Assembly: GCA_963726995.1 (NCBI GenBank)
Contig: CAVSEP010000004.1
Coordinates: 186,001 to 250,000, forward strand
Direction: 5' to 3'
DNA length: 64,000 nt
Origin: DAIDKA01 sp963726995
GTDB lineage: Bacteria; Pseudomonadota; Gammaproteobacteria; Steroidobacterales; Steroidobacteraceae
Positions within the stretch are counted from its first letter, which is position 1; every line of letters begins with the position of its first letter. Position numbers and translations under genes: made by a program. This document shows, piece by piece, positions 8,935 to 17,127 of the stretch. The notes below the pieces were generated by a model. The model made no database searches and was not told the origin of the DNA. It was given only the letters and a program-made list of their open reading frames with translations.

Positions 8935-9477
8935 CTACGTCGGCGGCGTCTCTTTTGCCGCAGTGCTCGGACCGGCCACCTCCGGGGCGGCCGCCGGCAC
9001 GGAGGTTGATTCCGCAACAGCCGCCGGCGCTGGTCGCCGACGCGGGGCAGGCCGAGGTCGCGGGCGCAGCGGCGTCGCAACGGGCTTTGCGACCACGCGC
9101 TTTCTGGCCGCCGGTGCCACCTTCTTCCGGGCAACTTTCCCGGGGGCGGCCTTCACGGCCGGCCTGGCGGGCGCCTTCACCACGCGCTTTTTCTTGCGGA
9201 CCCGTTTCGAGGCGGGTGCGCGGCCGGGTTTGCTCGCGCGCGCCGGGACCGCCTTGGTCCGGCGCGCCTGTTTCCATGCCTTGCGGGCAATGCTGGCGCG
9301 CTTGCGCGCGCGGCGAACCTCGCGTTTGGCGTCCTTGATGCGCTTGCGCGCCCGTTTCAGTTCCTCCTTGGCGAGTCTGACGCTCTGCTTGGCGACATCC
9401 ACGCGCAATCGCGCACGTGCCAGTTCGGCGTTCGCTTCAGGATTCTTGCCTTCCGAGGCTGCAGGGGATTGCTTCAT
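8935..9477 (-). CDS. Histone H1-like Lys/Ala/Pro-rich basic protein
   Basis: About 180 aa from the ATG at 9477 (a weak GGGA lies just upstream). Residues about 15-85 look like one long basic helix or coiled coil (AELARARLRVDVAKQSVRLA, then KEELKRARKRIKDAKREVRR). The C-terminal half is a low-complexity tail of KK, AAP and RPRP repeats like eukaryotic H1 tails and bacterial AlgP/HctB-type proteins. It probably binds nucleic acid through charge. Repeated tails like this often vary in length between strains. Its upstream region holds the DnaA-box cluster described separately. Confidence 0.65.
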   Translation of the reverse strand: MKQSPAASEGKNPEANAELARARLRVDVAKQSVRLAKEELKRARKRIKDAKREVRRARKRASIARKAWKQARRTKAVPARASKPGRAPASKRVRKKKRVVKAPARPAVKAAPGKVARKKVAPAARKRVVAKPVATPLRPRPRPAPRRRPAPAAVAESTSVPAAAPEVAGPSTAAKETPPT

Positions 9478-9824
9478 GGTCCCTACTTGATGTATTGCCG
9501 GACCTGCGGAGTCTCTCGCGACCCGACGCGCAAGGCAAGGCATCGGCCTTCCGATTCGTCAAGCGCCCGCGGCGGTTGACTTGGCGCGAGTCGGCAGCTA
9601 CGGATTATCCAGCTCAGTTATCCACAGAAGCTGTGCATAACTGTGTGCAAACACCCACTTGAAAATCCCGTAGAGGCATTGGCTGAAGGGTTTTCGTTAA
9701 GGTGCGCAAAAACTGAACACTTGAGTGCCATTCGCCGTCTTGCGCGTGCGGCGATGCTGTGAGTCGCAGTGCATCAGCGAAAAATATTTTCCGGTGACCG
9801 TCTGGCGCACGGCGATTCAGATTG
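9478..9824. other. 347-base intergenic region upstream of the H1-like gene
   Basis: No supported gene. The right-hand half is richer in A and T than the neighbouring coding DNA. The middle contains the DnaA-box-like cluster at 9605-9650. Around 9779-9792 there is a short AT-rich run (AAAAATATTTT). The region is both the 3' flank of the S1/P1 nuclease gene and the promoter region of the H1-like gene, both on the minus strand. I did not find a convincing terminator. Confidence 0.6.
9605..9650. promoter_or_regulatory. Cluster of DnaA-box sequences
   Basis: TTATCCACA at 9618-9626 on the plus strand and TTATGCACA at 9632-9640 on the minus strand are both exact matches to the DnaA-box consensus TTATNCACA. 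They face each other across 5 bases. Two weaker matches (7 of 9) flank them: TTATCCAGC at 9605-9613 (plus) and TTGCACACA at 9642-9650 (minus). Four boxes in 46 bases is far more than chance predicts in GC-rich DNA. A DnaA-binding regulatory or titration site is plausible. An origin is possible, but no dnaA, dnaN, gidA or rpmH is in view. Confidence 0.55.
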
Positions 9825-10784
9825 CTAGTGCCCGCCAACCAGCGCCCTGTTCAGCAGCACGGCGAGTCGCCTACCGGCCAATGCCACTTGCATGCGTGCG
9901 ACGCGTCGCGCCTCTTGCCGATAGGCCGGCGTGAGTGGGTAGGGACCGGAGCCGGGGCCGATCGGCGTCTGGTAGACGATCCGGCGTGCGATCCCCACGC
10001 TTTCGGCAAGCCAGTCCTGGATGCGGGTATCCGCGATGCGGTGCGACGCCGGGCGCGGCAGCTGCCGGGCGAGTGCCCGGGCCTTGGTCGCATTGCCATG
10101 GCCCAACGCGGCGTCCCAGAAATAGTGCAATTTCAGGCGACACGGCGGGGCGCACAGACGGATGCGGTTGCCGCCCAGGTCGCCCTCCGGCAGCTGCTGC
10201 GTAAATCGCGAAACAGCATGCAGGGGTTGGTGAATGTCGCCGACCAGATGCAGCAGCCAGGTCAGATCGTAGGAGCGTACGGCCGCCGGCAGCGCGCGGT
10301 CCGCAAGCGCGCGACGCAAATCCCCGATGCGGGTCGCCACGTTCGGCGCCGGGACGGGGGGCAGCGCCGCGCCATCCGGCGTGAAGGGAATATCGACAAA
10401 GTGCCAGTCGCGGTGTTCATTCAGGTCTGCGTAGCCCGCATTCTGGTCGGCCGCTGCGCCGTCCGGCCGCTCGCCATCGTCAAGGTAGCCCGGTTCGCGC
10501 TTGATCGCGTCCGCCCAGGTGGCCGCTTTCAGAAACGCGACCAGATCCTGGTCCTTCGGGTCGACGCCGTCGACCCAGCGCAGATAGTCCGGGTTCAGGC
10601 GCAGCAGCTGCGTGGCCTGCTCGCGCGCCGCCGCGCTCAGGTCCTGCCAGGCCACGGCGGCCACGGTCATATGGCCAAAGTCGTCCCACGCCCGAGCCGG
10701 CGCCGCAGCGCCGGCACCCACTTCGATCAGGAGTGACAGACCCAGCGCGGCCAGCGCACGACCCTGGTGCATGACAGCCTTCAC
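9825..10784 (-). CDS. S1/P1-type nuclease, secreted
   Basis: 319 aa. A signal peptide ends near residue 32 (APARA), leaving Trp33 as the mature N-terminus. This is the S1/P1 arrangement in which the N-terminal Trp binds zinc. Other likely ligands of the trinuclear zinc site are His38 (WDDFGHMTV), Asp92 (WADAIK), His128 (WHFVDIP), His179, Asp183 and a following His (HLVGDIHQPLH) and the GDLGGN loop. These enzymes cut single-stranded DNA and RNA and remove 3' phosphates, probably for nutrient scavenging in the periplasm or outside. The start ATG at 10784 fits the signal peptide. Confidence 0.9.
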   Translation of the reverse strand: MKAVMHQGRALAALGLSLLIEVGAGAAAPARAWDDFGHMTVAAVAWQDLSAAAREQATQLLRLNPDYLRWVDGVDPKDQDLVAFLKAATWADAIKREPGYLDDGERPDGAAADQNAGYADLNEHRDWHFVDIPFTPDGAALPPVPAPNVATRIGDLRRALADRALPAAVRSYDLTWLLHLVGDIHQPLHAVSRFTQQLPEGDLGGNRIRLCAPPCRLKLHYFWDAALGHGNATKARALARQLPRPASHRIADTRIQDWLAESVGIARRIVYQTPIGPGSGPYPLTPAYRQEARRVARMQVALAGRRLAVLLNRALVGGH

Positions 10785-11001
10785 CGGCGGCTGCGCCCCT
10801 TCCTGGGTAGCTGTTGAGCCGTCAATTGATGCCCTCTTTTGCTGCAGAAATCAGGTCAAGAATCCCCGTAAAAACGGTGGCTTGCCATCCTTACTACGAA
10901 TTAATAGAGAAGATATTGCAGTGCTTCGGCGCTCGTGTAGGCTCTGCTCCCCGTAAAGCGCTGGTTAGCAGTGCGGTAATATTCCCTAATGGAGACGACT
11001 C

Positions 11002-11184
11002 GTGGTTAGCAAACTCGTTCCTGCTCTCGCCCTGATCCTGTTGGCCGGTCCGGTGTTGGCGCTGGCCGCTGATGCGCCTGCCTCTTCGGCCCCTGCTGCG
11101 GATGCGAAGGCTTCCCATGCCAAGAAGCATCATTCGTCCAAGAAGCACAAGACCGCTGCTTCGTCTGCTCCGGCGGCGAAGTAA
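11002..11184 (+). CDS. Small secreted Ala/His/Lys-rich protein
   Basis: 60 aa with a GTG start and GGAG at 10991-10994. Residues 1-23 are a standard signal peptide (ALALILLAGPVLALAA). The mature part is only Ala, Ser, Lys, His and Pro with a KKHHSSKKHK core, so it is unfolded and positively charged. A strong terminator follows 27 bases after the stop, so the gene is a self-contained transcription unit. Function unknown; binding of metal, anionic polymer or envelope is only a guess from composition. Confidence 0.65.
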   Translation: MVSKLVPALALILLAGPVLALAADAPASSAPAADAKASHAKKHHSSKKHKTAASSAPAAK

Positions 11185-11211
11185 CGATCTGACATCGATT
11201 TGATCGATGGA

Positions 11212-11240
11212 GAGGCCCGCTTCGGCGGGCCTCTTTTTTT
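11212..11240 (+). terminator. Rho-independent terminator
   Basis: Perfect 9-base-pair stem GAGGCCCGC (11212-11220) and GCGGGCCTC (11225-11233) closed by a TTCG tetraloop, followed by seven T residues. It ends the transcript of the small secreted protein gene at 11002. Confidence 0.95.
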
Positions 11241-11275
11241 GTGCTCTAAGGTCTTGTTCCAGGGCCGGTGTCGGA

Positions 11276-11494
11276 TCAACCCGCCGGGGGCTGACCCTCA
11301 TCATCGTTGGGAACCAGTGCGACCAGCCGACCGTCCAGGGGCAGCGCCGCAAGCTCCAGGTTGAATCCCGGACCCTCCCGGTGCGGAAAGGCGACCCCGA
11401 CCTTCGTCCAGCTCTTGGTCTTCTGGCCGGTCGCGCCTTCGAACTCCCGGACGGTAAACACATTGAAGTACGCCGCAGCGGCGGATTTGCTCAT
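11276..11494 (-). CDS. Small conserved hypothetical protein
   Basis: 72 aa from the ATG at 11494, which has AGGAAG about 6 bases upstream; the longer open frame to 11629 lacks a site. The pattern KTKSWTKVGVAFPHREGPGF, then NLELAALPLDGRLVAL, resembles short uncharacterised proteins common in Proteobacteria and on their plasmids (memory of the pattern, not a search). It looks like a small beta-rich fold. Role unknown. Confidence 0.7.
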   Translation of the reverse strand: MSKSAAAAYFNVFTVREFEGATGQKTKSWTKVGVAFPHREGPGFNLELAALPLDGRLVALVPNDDEGQPPAG

Positions 11495-11647
11495 GATGGC
11501 TTCCTGTTGATCCCGGACATTCCGGGCAGGGCAGCATGGGCGGACCGCAAAGATTGCGGCAACGCGGCAATCTGGTGCAAAGCGCCAGTTTGACGCACGA
11601 ACACATGCGTCCCGCGGTGCGGGACACATGGTCGCAGGTTACGGGTA

Positions 11648-11670
11648 GTTCCGGAATTGGGTTCCGGAAC
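11648..11670 (-). terminator. Stem-loop just after the RRM gene
   Basis: GTTCCGGAA at 11648-11656 and its exact complement at 11662-11670 form a 9-base-pair stem with a 5-base loop. It starts 5 bases past the stop of the minus-strand RRM gene. There is no T-run, so it may be a 3'-end stabiliser or a weak terminator. Confidence 0.45.
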
Positions 11671-11675
11671 GCGGA

Positions 11676-12011
11676 TCAGTACCGGCCTGGGCCGCCGCCG
11701 CCACCGCCGCCACTGCGACGCGGGCCACCGCCACCACCACCGCCCGGACCCCGGCCGCCGCCACCCGGCGGGCGATCCTGGGCTTCGTTCACGCGCAGCG
11801 CGCGACCGCCCATTGAAAAGCCGTTCAGGCTCTGGATGGCGCGGGAAGCGTCGGCATTGCTCATTTCAACGAAGGCAAAGCCGCGCGGACGACCCGTTTC
11901 ACGGTCCATGATCACGTTCACGGACTCAACAGTCCCATGTTGCGCAAACAGAGCACGCACCTGGCTCTCGTCAGCGGAAAAGGGCAGATTTCCAACGTAG
12001 ATTTTCGTCAT
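11676..12011 (-). CDS. Glycine-rich RRM RNA-binding protein
   Basis: 111 aa from the ATG at 12011 (AGGTGA directly upstream). One RRM domain fills residues 1-80: RNP2 is IYVGNLPF and RNP1 is RGFAFVEM. A tail of Gly runs with a few Arg (GGGGGGGPRRSGGGGG) follows. This is the architecture of bacterial and cyanobacterial glycine-rich RNA-binding proteins, often cold- or stress-induced, which bind single-stranded RNA. A stem-loop follows the stop. Confidence 0.9.
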   Translation of the reverse strand: MTKIYVGNLPFSADESQVRALFAQHGTVESVNVIMDRETGRPRGFAFVEMSNADASRAIQSLNGFSMGGRALRVNEAQDRPPGGGGRGPGGGGGGGPRRSGGGGGGGPGRY

Positions 12012-12140
12012 ATCACCTAACTCTCGGCTGAACATCAAGGGCGCGCTGTTTGCGAACCGCGGCGACACAATACACGTGTGACCGGGGTCCGCGCCAGTTG
12101 GCCGATGAGTTGACAAGTCAGGCCCCAAAAGCCGGGGCGG

Positions 12141-13082
12141 TCAGGACTTCAGGCTGTCCCAGAGCGCCTCCATCTTCTGCCTCAGCGGGGCGTCCGGCAG
12201 CGTCCCATGGGCCGCCGCCATGTTGTCCTGCAGGTGACCCACCGTGGTGGTGCCCGGAACGGTGCAGGTGATCGCCGGGTGGGAGACCACGTACTTCAGG
12301 AACAGCTGGCTCCAGCTGCTGACCTGGATGGCCGCCGCCCAGTCCGGCAGGGGTTTGCCGGCCACCTGGCCAAACACGCTGGCGGCGGCCCGCCGGCCGC
12401 CGAAGGGCGAGTTGGCGATCACCGCAATGCCCTTTTGCGCGGCCAGCGGCAGCACTTCCTGGGCCGCGCCCCGATTGGCCAGGGAGTAATCCACCTGGAT
12501 GAAGTCCATGGGCAGGCGCCGCATGTAATCCATCATCCGTCCGTGCTCGGCGGGATTGGAGGTGGTGATGCCGTAGTAGCCGATTCGGCCGGCCTTCTTC
12601 CATTCCTGGAGCACCGGTATCAGTGCCTCCACGCCGATCAAGTTGTGGACCTGCATGAGATCGACATGCGGGGTCTTCAGCCGCCGCAGCGATTCCTCCA
12701 TGGAGGCCTCGCCGACCTTGGCGTCGCGGGTCATCACCTTGGTGGCCAGAAACAACCGCTCCCGGTTGTGCAGGCCGGCGACCATATCGCCGATGACGGA
12801 TTCGGCCTGGCCATACAGCGCAGCGGTGTCCACGACGGCGCCGCCTTGCCGGGGCAGCTGCTCCAACACGGCGCGCCGGGCCGCCAGCTCGTCGGCGTCG
12901 GTCACGTTGTAGTTGTTGGTGCCGATGCCGATGACCGGAATCTTCTGACCCGAGGAGGGAATTGGCTTGCTGATGGCGCCGTCCGCGCCGGCGGCAATGC
13001 CAGTGCGGGAAATGGCCATGCCGGCCCCGAGGCTCAGGGCGGCCAGAAGCGCATCCCGGCGGCTGATTCGCGGCAGCGTCAT
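12141..13082 (-). CDS. Aldo/keto reductase with Tat signal
   Basis: 313 aa from the ATG at 13082, with AAGGAG 7 bases upstream. The N-terminus is a twin-arginine signal (ISRRDALLAALSLGAG). The TIM-barrel follows: GIGTNNYNV, VVDTAALYGQAESVIGD (Asp and Tyr of the AKR tetrad), ATKV with Lys, VDLMQVHNL with His. It should reduce aldehydes or ketones with NADPH, although export is unusual for a nicotinamide-dependent enzyme and would require folding with cofactor before Tat transport. It diverges from glcD. Confidence 0.85.
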   Translation of the reverse strand: MTLPRISRRDALLAALSLGAGMAISRTGIAAGADGAISKPIPSSGQKIPVIGIGTNNYNVTDADELAARRAVLEQLPRQGGAVVDTAALYGQAESVIGDMVAGLHNRERLFLATKVMTRDAKVGEASMEESLRRLKTPHVDLMQVHNLIGVEALIPVLQEWKKAGRIGYYGITTSNPAEHGRMMDYMRRLPMDFIQVDYSLANRGAAQEVLPLAAQKGIAVIANSPFGGRRAAASVFGQVAGKPLPDWAAAIQVSSWSQLFLKYVVSHPAITCTVPGTTTVGHLQDNMAAAHGTLPDAPLRQKMEALWDSLKS

Positions 13083-13232
13083 CGCATCACTCCTTGGGGC
13101 TGCGAGCCGACGCCTATCGTACACCGGCGTCACGATCGTGCGATCCGCGCCGCACGGATGAGCCGGGTTTCCCGGGCGGCAAGAACGCTGCAGCTGTCAA
13201 CCCGGGCTTGCTGCGCGCGCAAGCTTTCGGTC

Positions 13233-14741
13233 ATGCTTGCGCCGATGATCTGCTTACCGCAGCCGGACGCGGCCGTCATTGCCCGCAAGGCGACGATTCT
13301 CGCCGCGCTGCGCGCCCTGGTGGGTTTCGCGAACGTCATCGATGATGATCTGCTGCTGCGGGCCTATGAAACCGATGCCTTGACCGCCTACCGCCAGCGT
13401 CCGCTGGCCGTGGTGCTGCCGAACGACACCGCGCAGCTCGCTGCGGTACTGCGCTTCGCCGACCAGGAAGGGTTGCGAATCGTGCCGCGCGGCGCCGGCA
13501 CCTCGTTATCCGGCGGCGCCGTACCCGTGGCGGACGCCATCGTGGTGGGCCTGGGACGATTCAACCGCATCCTGGAAATCGACTACGCCGACCGCTGCGT
13601 GGTGGCGCAAGGCGGCGTGACGAATCTGGCCATCAGCCAGGCGGTCGCGGCCCGTGGTTTCTACTACGCGCCGGATCCTTCCAGCCAGATCGCCTGCACC
13701 ATCGGCGGCAACGTCGCCGAGAACTCCGGCGGCGTGCACTGTCTGAAATATGGCCTGACGACCCACAATGTTCTGGGACTCGAGATGGTCACCCCGCAGG
13801 GCGAGATCCTGCGCCTGGGGGGGCGGCACCTGGATGCGGGCCACTACGACCTGCTGGGATTGATGATCGGCTCGGAGGGTCTGCTGGGCATCGTCACCGA
13901 GGTGACCGTGCGCATCCTGCCCAGGCCGCAGAGCGCACGCGCGGTGCTGATCGGGTTCGACTCGGCCGCCGGCGCCAGCGCCTGCGTGGCTGAAGTGATC
14001 GGGGCCGGCATCATTCCCGCGGGCCTGGAGATGATGGACGGGCCGGCCATCCGCGCCGCCGAGGATTTCGTGCAGGCGGGCTATCCGCTGGATGCCGCGG
14101 CGCTGCTGATCGTCGAACTGGACGGCCCGCGCGACGAGGTCGATGCACTCATCACCACGGTGCATGCCCTGGCCGGCCGGCACGGGGCCACCTCCTGCCG
14201 GGCCTCGGCCGATGAGAGCGAGAGGCTGCGGTTCTGGGCAGGCCGCAAGGCTGCCTTCCCCGCGGTGGGGCGCATCAGCCCCGATTATCTGTGCATGGAC
14301 GGCAGCATTCCGCGCCGGCAGCTGGCACCGGTGTTGCAGGCGATCACGCAGCTGTCGACCCGCCACGGGCTGCGGGTGGCCAACGTCTTCCATGCCGGCG
14401 ACGGCAATCTGCATCCCCTGATCCTGTACGACGCCAATGTTCCCGGCGAACTGGAGCGCGCCGAAGCCTTCGGCAGCGACATCCTGAAGCTGTGCGTGGA
14501 CGTGGGCGGAGTCCTCACCGGTGAGCACGGGGTGGGCATCGAGAAGCGCGATCTGATGACCTACCAGTTCGGCCCGATCGACCTGGAGGTGCAGCATCGG
14601 ATCAAGCAGGTATTCGACCCGCAGTTGCGCTTCAATCCCGGCAAGGTGTTTCCGACGCTCAGTCGCTGCAGCGAGCAGGGCCGCGAGCACGTGCACGCCC
14701 AGGCGGGCGCCGCCCGGCATGCCGGCCTGCCGCGATTCTAG
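13233..14741 (+). CDS. glcD: Glycolate oxidase subunit GlcD, FAD-linked
   Basis: 502 aa. It oxidises glycolate (or D-lactate) to glyoxylate with GlcE and GlcF, feeding electrons to the quinone pool. The PCMH-type FAD domain shows PRGAGTSLSGGAVPVAD, YYAPDPSSQIACTIGGNVAE and GSEGLLGIVTEVTV. The C-terminal substrate domain shows FHAGDGNLHPLILYD and TGEHGVGIEKRD. ATG at 13233 fits the E. coli GlcD N-terminus; a second ATG at 13245 is possible. The open frame upstream to 12207 is antisense to the reductase gene. Its stop overlaps the glcE GTG by one base (TAGTG). Confidence 0.92.
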   Translation: MLAPMICLPQPDAAVIARKATILAALRALVGFANVIDDDLLLRAYETDALTAYRQRPLAVVLPNDTAQLAAVLRFADQEGLRIVPRGAGTSLSGGAVPVADAIVVGLGRFNRILEIDYADRCVVAQGGVTNLAISQAVAARGFYYAPDPSSQIACTIGGNVAENSGGVHCLKYGLTTHNVLGLEMVTPQGEILRLGGRHLDAGHYDLLGLMIGSEGLLGIVTEVTVRILPRPQSARAVLIGFDSAAGASACVAEVIGAGIIPAGLEMMDGPAIRAAEDFVQAGYPLDAAALLIVELDGPRDEVDALITTVHALAGRHGATSCRASADESERLRFWAGRKAAFPAVGRISPDYLCMDGSIPRRQLAPVLQAITQLSTRHGLRVANVFHAGDGNLHPLILYDANVPGELERAEAFGSDILKLCVDVGGVLTGEHGVGIEKRDLMTYQFGPIDLEVQHRIKQVFDPQLRFNPGKVFPTLSRCSEQGREHVHAQAGAARHAGLPRF

Positions 14742-15838
14742 TGACCATGCGGCCAGGCAACGAGGCGGAGCTGGCGCAGTTGCTGAGCGCACCCGGTCCC
14801 GCCTTTGAGATCGTCGCCGGCGGCAGCAAGCGCGGCATCGGCCGACCGGCGGATGCGACCATCCTGGATCTGTCGGCCCTCGGCGGCGTGGTCGACTATC
14901 AGCCCGGGGAGCTGGTGCTGACTGCCCGGCCCGCGACCCCCCTGAGTCAGATCGAAGCGCTGCTGGCTGCGCAACGTCAGCGCCTGGCCTTTGAACCGCC
15001 GCCACTGGCAACCGGCGAGCAGACGCTCGGCGGCGTCGTGATGGCCAACTGTTCCGGGTCCCGGCGAGTGACCGCCGGTTCCGCGCGGGACCACTTCATC
15101 GGCCTGCGTGCTGTCAATGGACGCGGCGAGGCCTTCGTGGGCGGGGGCCGCGTGGTCAAGAACGTCACGGGTTTCGATCTGCCCAAGGCGCTGGCCGGAT
15201 CCTGGGGCACGCTGGCCGTGCTCACCGAAGTCACGCTGCGCCTGGTTCCGGCGGCCGAGTCCGAGCGCACGCTGTTCCTGCAGGCCGCCGGCGCGGCCGA
15301 CGCCGTCGAGGTGTGTTCGCAGGCACTGGGCTGCATGTTTGAGGTTTCAGCGGCCGCCTTCCTGCCGGGGCGCGGCGTGGCGCTGCGCCTGGAAGGCCTG
15401 GGAACCTCGGTGCACTCGCGCCTGGCAGGTGTGCTGGCAATCCTCAGGCGCACGCCGCATGCCGTGCTGGAAGGATCGGACTCTCGGCAATTCTGGCGTG
15501 AGGCGGGTGCTGCCACGGCACTGGCGCCTTTTCCGGTTCTCTGGCGCCTGTCGGTGGCGCCCGGGCAGGCCGCGCGAATCCTGGATGAGATTGAACCGGA
15601 GGCTTTCCAGCTGGACTGGGGTGGCGGATTGATCTGGGTCGGCGCGAGCCGGGTTGACCGGCGGCGCCTGCGAGGCGCCTTGCACGGCGGCCACGCCACG
15701 CTGGTCAGGGCGCCGGTGCAGGATCGGAGCGCTGGGGAGGTGTTCGAACCGCAGGCACCGGCCATCGTCGCCCTCGCGGCGCGCCTCAAGCTGGCGTTCG
15801 ATCCGGACAACCGGCTGAACCCGGGGCGCATGAGCTGA
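14741..15838 (+). CDS. glcE: Glycolate oxidase subunit GlcE, FAD-binding
   Basis: 365 aa, GTG start at 14741 (an ATG two codons later is an alternative). It has a shortened PCMH FAD domain: GGSKRGIGRP, LGGVVMANCSGSRRVTAGSA, VKNVTGFDLPKALAGSWGTL and LTEVTLRLVP. It ends FDPDNRLNPGRMS, the usual C-terminal closure of GlcD/GlcE proteins. It is the second flavin subunit of the glycolate oxidase complex and is translationally coupled to glcD and glcF. Confidence 0.92.
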   Translation: MTMRPGNEAELAQLLSAPGPAFEIVAGGSKRGIGRPADATILDLSALGGVVDYQPGELVLTARPATPLSQIEALLAAQRQRLAFEPPPLATGEQTLGGVVMANCSGSRRVTAGSARDHFIGLRAVNGRGEAFVGGGRVVKNVTGFDLPKALAGSWGTLAVLTEVTLRLVPAAESERTLFLQAAGAADAVEVCSQALGCMFEVSAAAFLPGRGVALRLEGLGTSVHSRLAGVLAILRRTPHAVLEGSDSRQFWREAGAATALAPFPVLWRLSVAPGQAARILDEIEPEAFQLDWGGGLIWVGASRVDRRRLRGALHGGHATLVRAPVQDRSAGEVFEPQAPAIVALAARLKLAFDPDNRLNPGRMS

Positions 15839-17127
15839 TGCAGACGCAATTCGACAGCGCGGCGCTGCGTGATCCGGACACCGCCGAAGCGGAGAAGGTA
15901 CTGCGCAAGTGCGTGCATTGCGGCTTCTGCAATGCCACCTGTCCGACCTACGTGCTGCTGGGCGATGAACTCGACGGTCCCCGCGGCCGCATCTACCTGA
16001 TCAAGGACATGCTGGAGCACGATCGCCCGGCGACCGCCGCCGTGGTGCGCCACCTGGATCGGTGCCTGTCGTGCCTGGGCTGCATGAGCACCTGTCCTTC
16101 GGGCGTTCACTACCAGCATCTCATCGATCACGCCCGCGATCATGTGGAACGCACCTACCGCAGGCCGTGGGCGGATCGCCTGTGGCGCGCCCTGCTGGCG
16201 GCGGTCCTGCCGTACCCGGCGCGCCTGCGGTGCGCGCTGCGGCTCGCGGCCCTGATGCCGCGCTACCTGCGCAGCGCGGCAATAGTCCCTGCGCCGCTGC
16301 GGGCGATGTTGGCGCTGGCGAGAATGCCTGCCGGCAGCGCGCGTGCCGCACTGACCCAGGTGCCCGGGCCGGCGCCGCCGCGCGGGCGCGTCGCCCTGAT
16401 CCTGGGATGCGCCCAGGGCGTATTGACTCCGGAATCCCACACGGCGACCCAGCGGTTGCTTGGCCGCGCGGGTTGGGAAGTGGTGCCCGTGTCGGGCTGC
16501 TGCGGGGCGCTGACTCATCATCTGGGCCGCAAACGGGAAGCCGAAGGATTCGCGGCACGCTTGATCGAAAACCTGCGCGCCGTCAGTGCCGCCGGGGAGT
16601 TGGCCGCGGTCGTGGTCAATGCCTCCGGCTGCGGCACGCAGCTGAAGGACTACGCTTTCATGCTCCGCAATGATCCGCGGCTGGCGGCGGATGCGGCCCG
16701 CTTCAGCGCCTTGTCGCGCGACATCACCGAAGTGCTGGGCATGGCGCCGCTGCCGTTTCGACCCTTGTCCGCGCCGCCCGTGGTGGCCTACCACTCGGCG
16801 TGTTCCATGCAGCACGGCCAGAAACTGGATGCCCTGCCGCGCCGGCTGCTGTGCGAGGCGGGTTTCGAGCTGCGCGAGATCGCCGAGGGACATCTTTGCT
16901 GTGGTTCAGCCGGCAGCTATAACATCCTGCAGTCGCAGTTGGCCACCCGGCTGCGCGATCGCAAACTGGCCAACATCGATCGCACGGGAGCCGCCATCGT
17001 GGCCACGGGCAATGTCGGGTGCATCATGCAACTGCGTTCCGGCAGCGCCTTGCCGGTGGTGCATACCGTGGAACTGCTGGACTGGGCCTGCGGCGGCCCG
17101 CGACCTGCGGCGCTGCCGGCCGGCTAG
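15838..17127 (+). CDS. glcF: Glycolate oxidase iron-sulfur subunit GlcF
   Basis: 429 aa. Two 4Fe-4S motifs lie at the N-terminus: CVHCGFCNATC (Cys 25, 28, 31, 35) and CLSCLGCMSTC (Cys 76, 79, 82, 86). Two CCG-type domains follow, with VSGCCGALTHHLG and LCCGSAGSYN. It carries electrons from the flavin subunits to quinone at the membrane. ATG overlaps the glcE stop (TGATG). Its last 4 bases overlap the end of the convergent MBL gene. No glcC or glcB is adjacent. Confidence 0.93.
   Translation: MQTQFDSAALRDPDTAEAEKVLRKCVHCGFCNATCPTYVLLGDELDGPRGRIYLIKDMLEHDRPATAAVVRHLDRCLSCLGCMSTCPSGVHYQHLIDHARDHVERTYRRPWADRLWRALLAAVLPYPARLRCALRLAALMPRYLRSAAIVPAPLRAMLALARMPAGSARAALTQVPGPAPPRGRVALILGCAQGVLTPESHTATQRLLGRAGWEVVPVSGCCGALTHHLGRKREAEGFAARLIENLRAVSAAGELAAVVVNASGCGTQLKDYAFMLRNDPRLAADAARFSALSRDITEVLGMAPLPFRPLSAPPVVAYHSACSMQHGQKLDALPRRLLCEAGFELREIAEGHLCCGSAGSYNILQSQLATRLRDRKLANIDRTGAAIVATGNVGCIMQLRSGSALPVVHTVELLDWACGGPRPAALPAG

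Noticed and set aside
9478..9824. Calling this region the chromosomal origin
   Set aside because: DnaA boxes are present, but there is no dnaA, dnaN, gidA or rpmH and no clear AT-rich unwinding element; left as a DnaA-box cluster.
11609..11625. 7-base-pair hairpin GTCCCGC/GCGGGAC as a terminator
   Set aside because: No T-run on either strand, and it is not placed right after a stop codon.
12207..13232. Long upstream extension of the glcD frame
   Set aside because: It is antisense to the aldo/keto reductase and has no GlcD-like sequence; homology begins near 13233.
13506..16893. Antisense open frames of 501 and 638 codons across glcD, glcE and glcF
   Set aside because: Low-complexity Arg/Gly/His translations typical of shadows in high-GC coding DNA; the sense genes carry full motifs.
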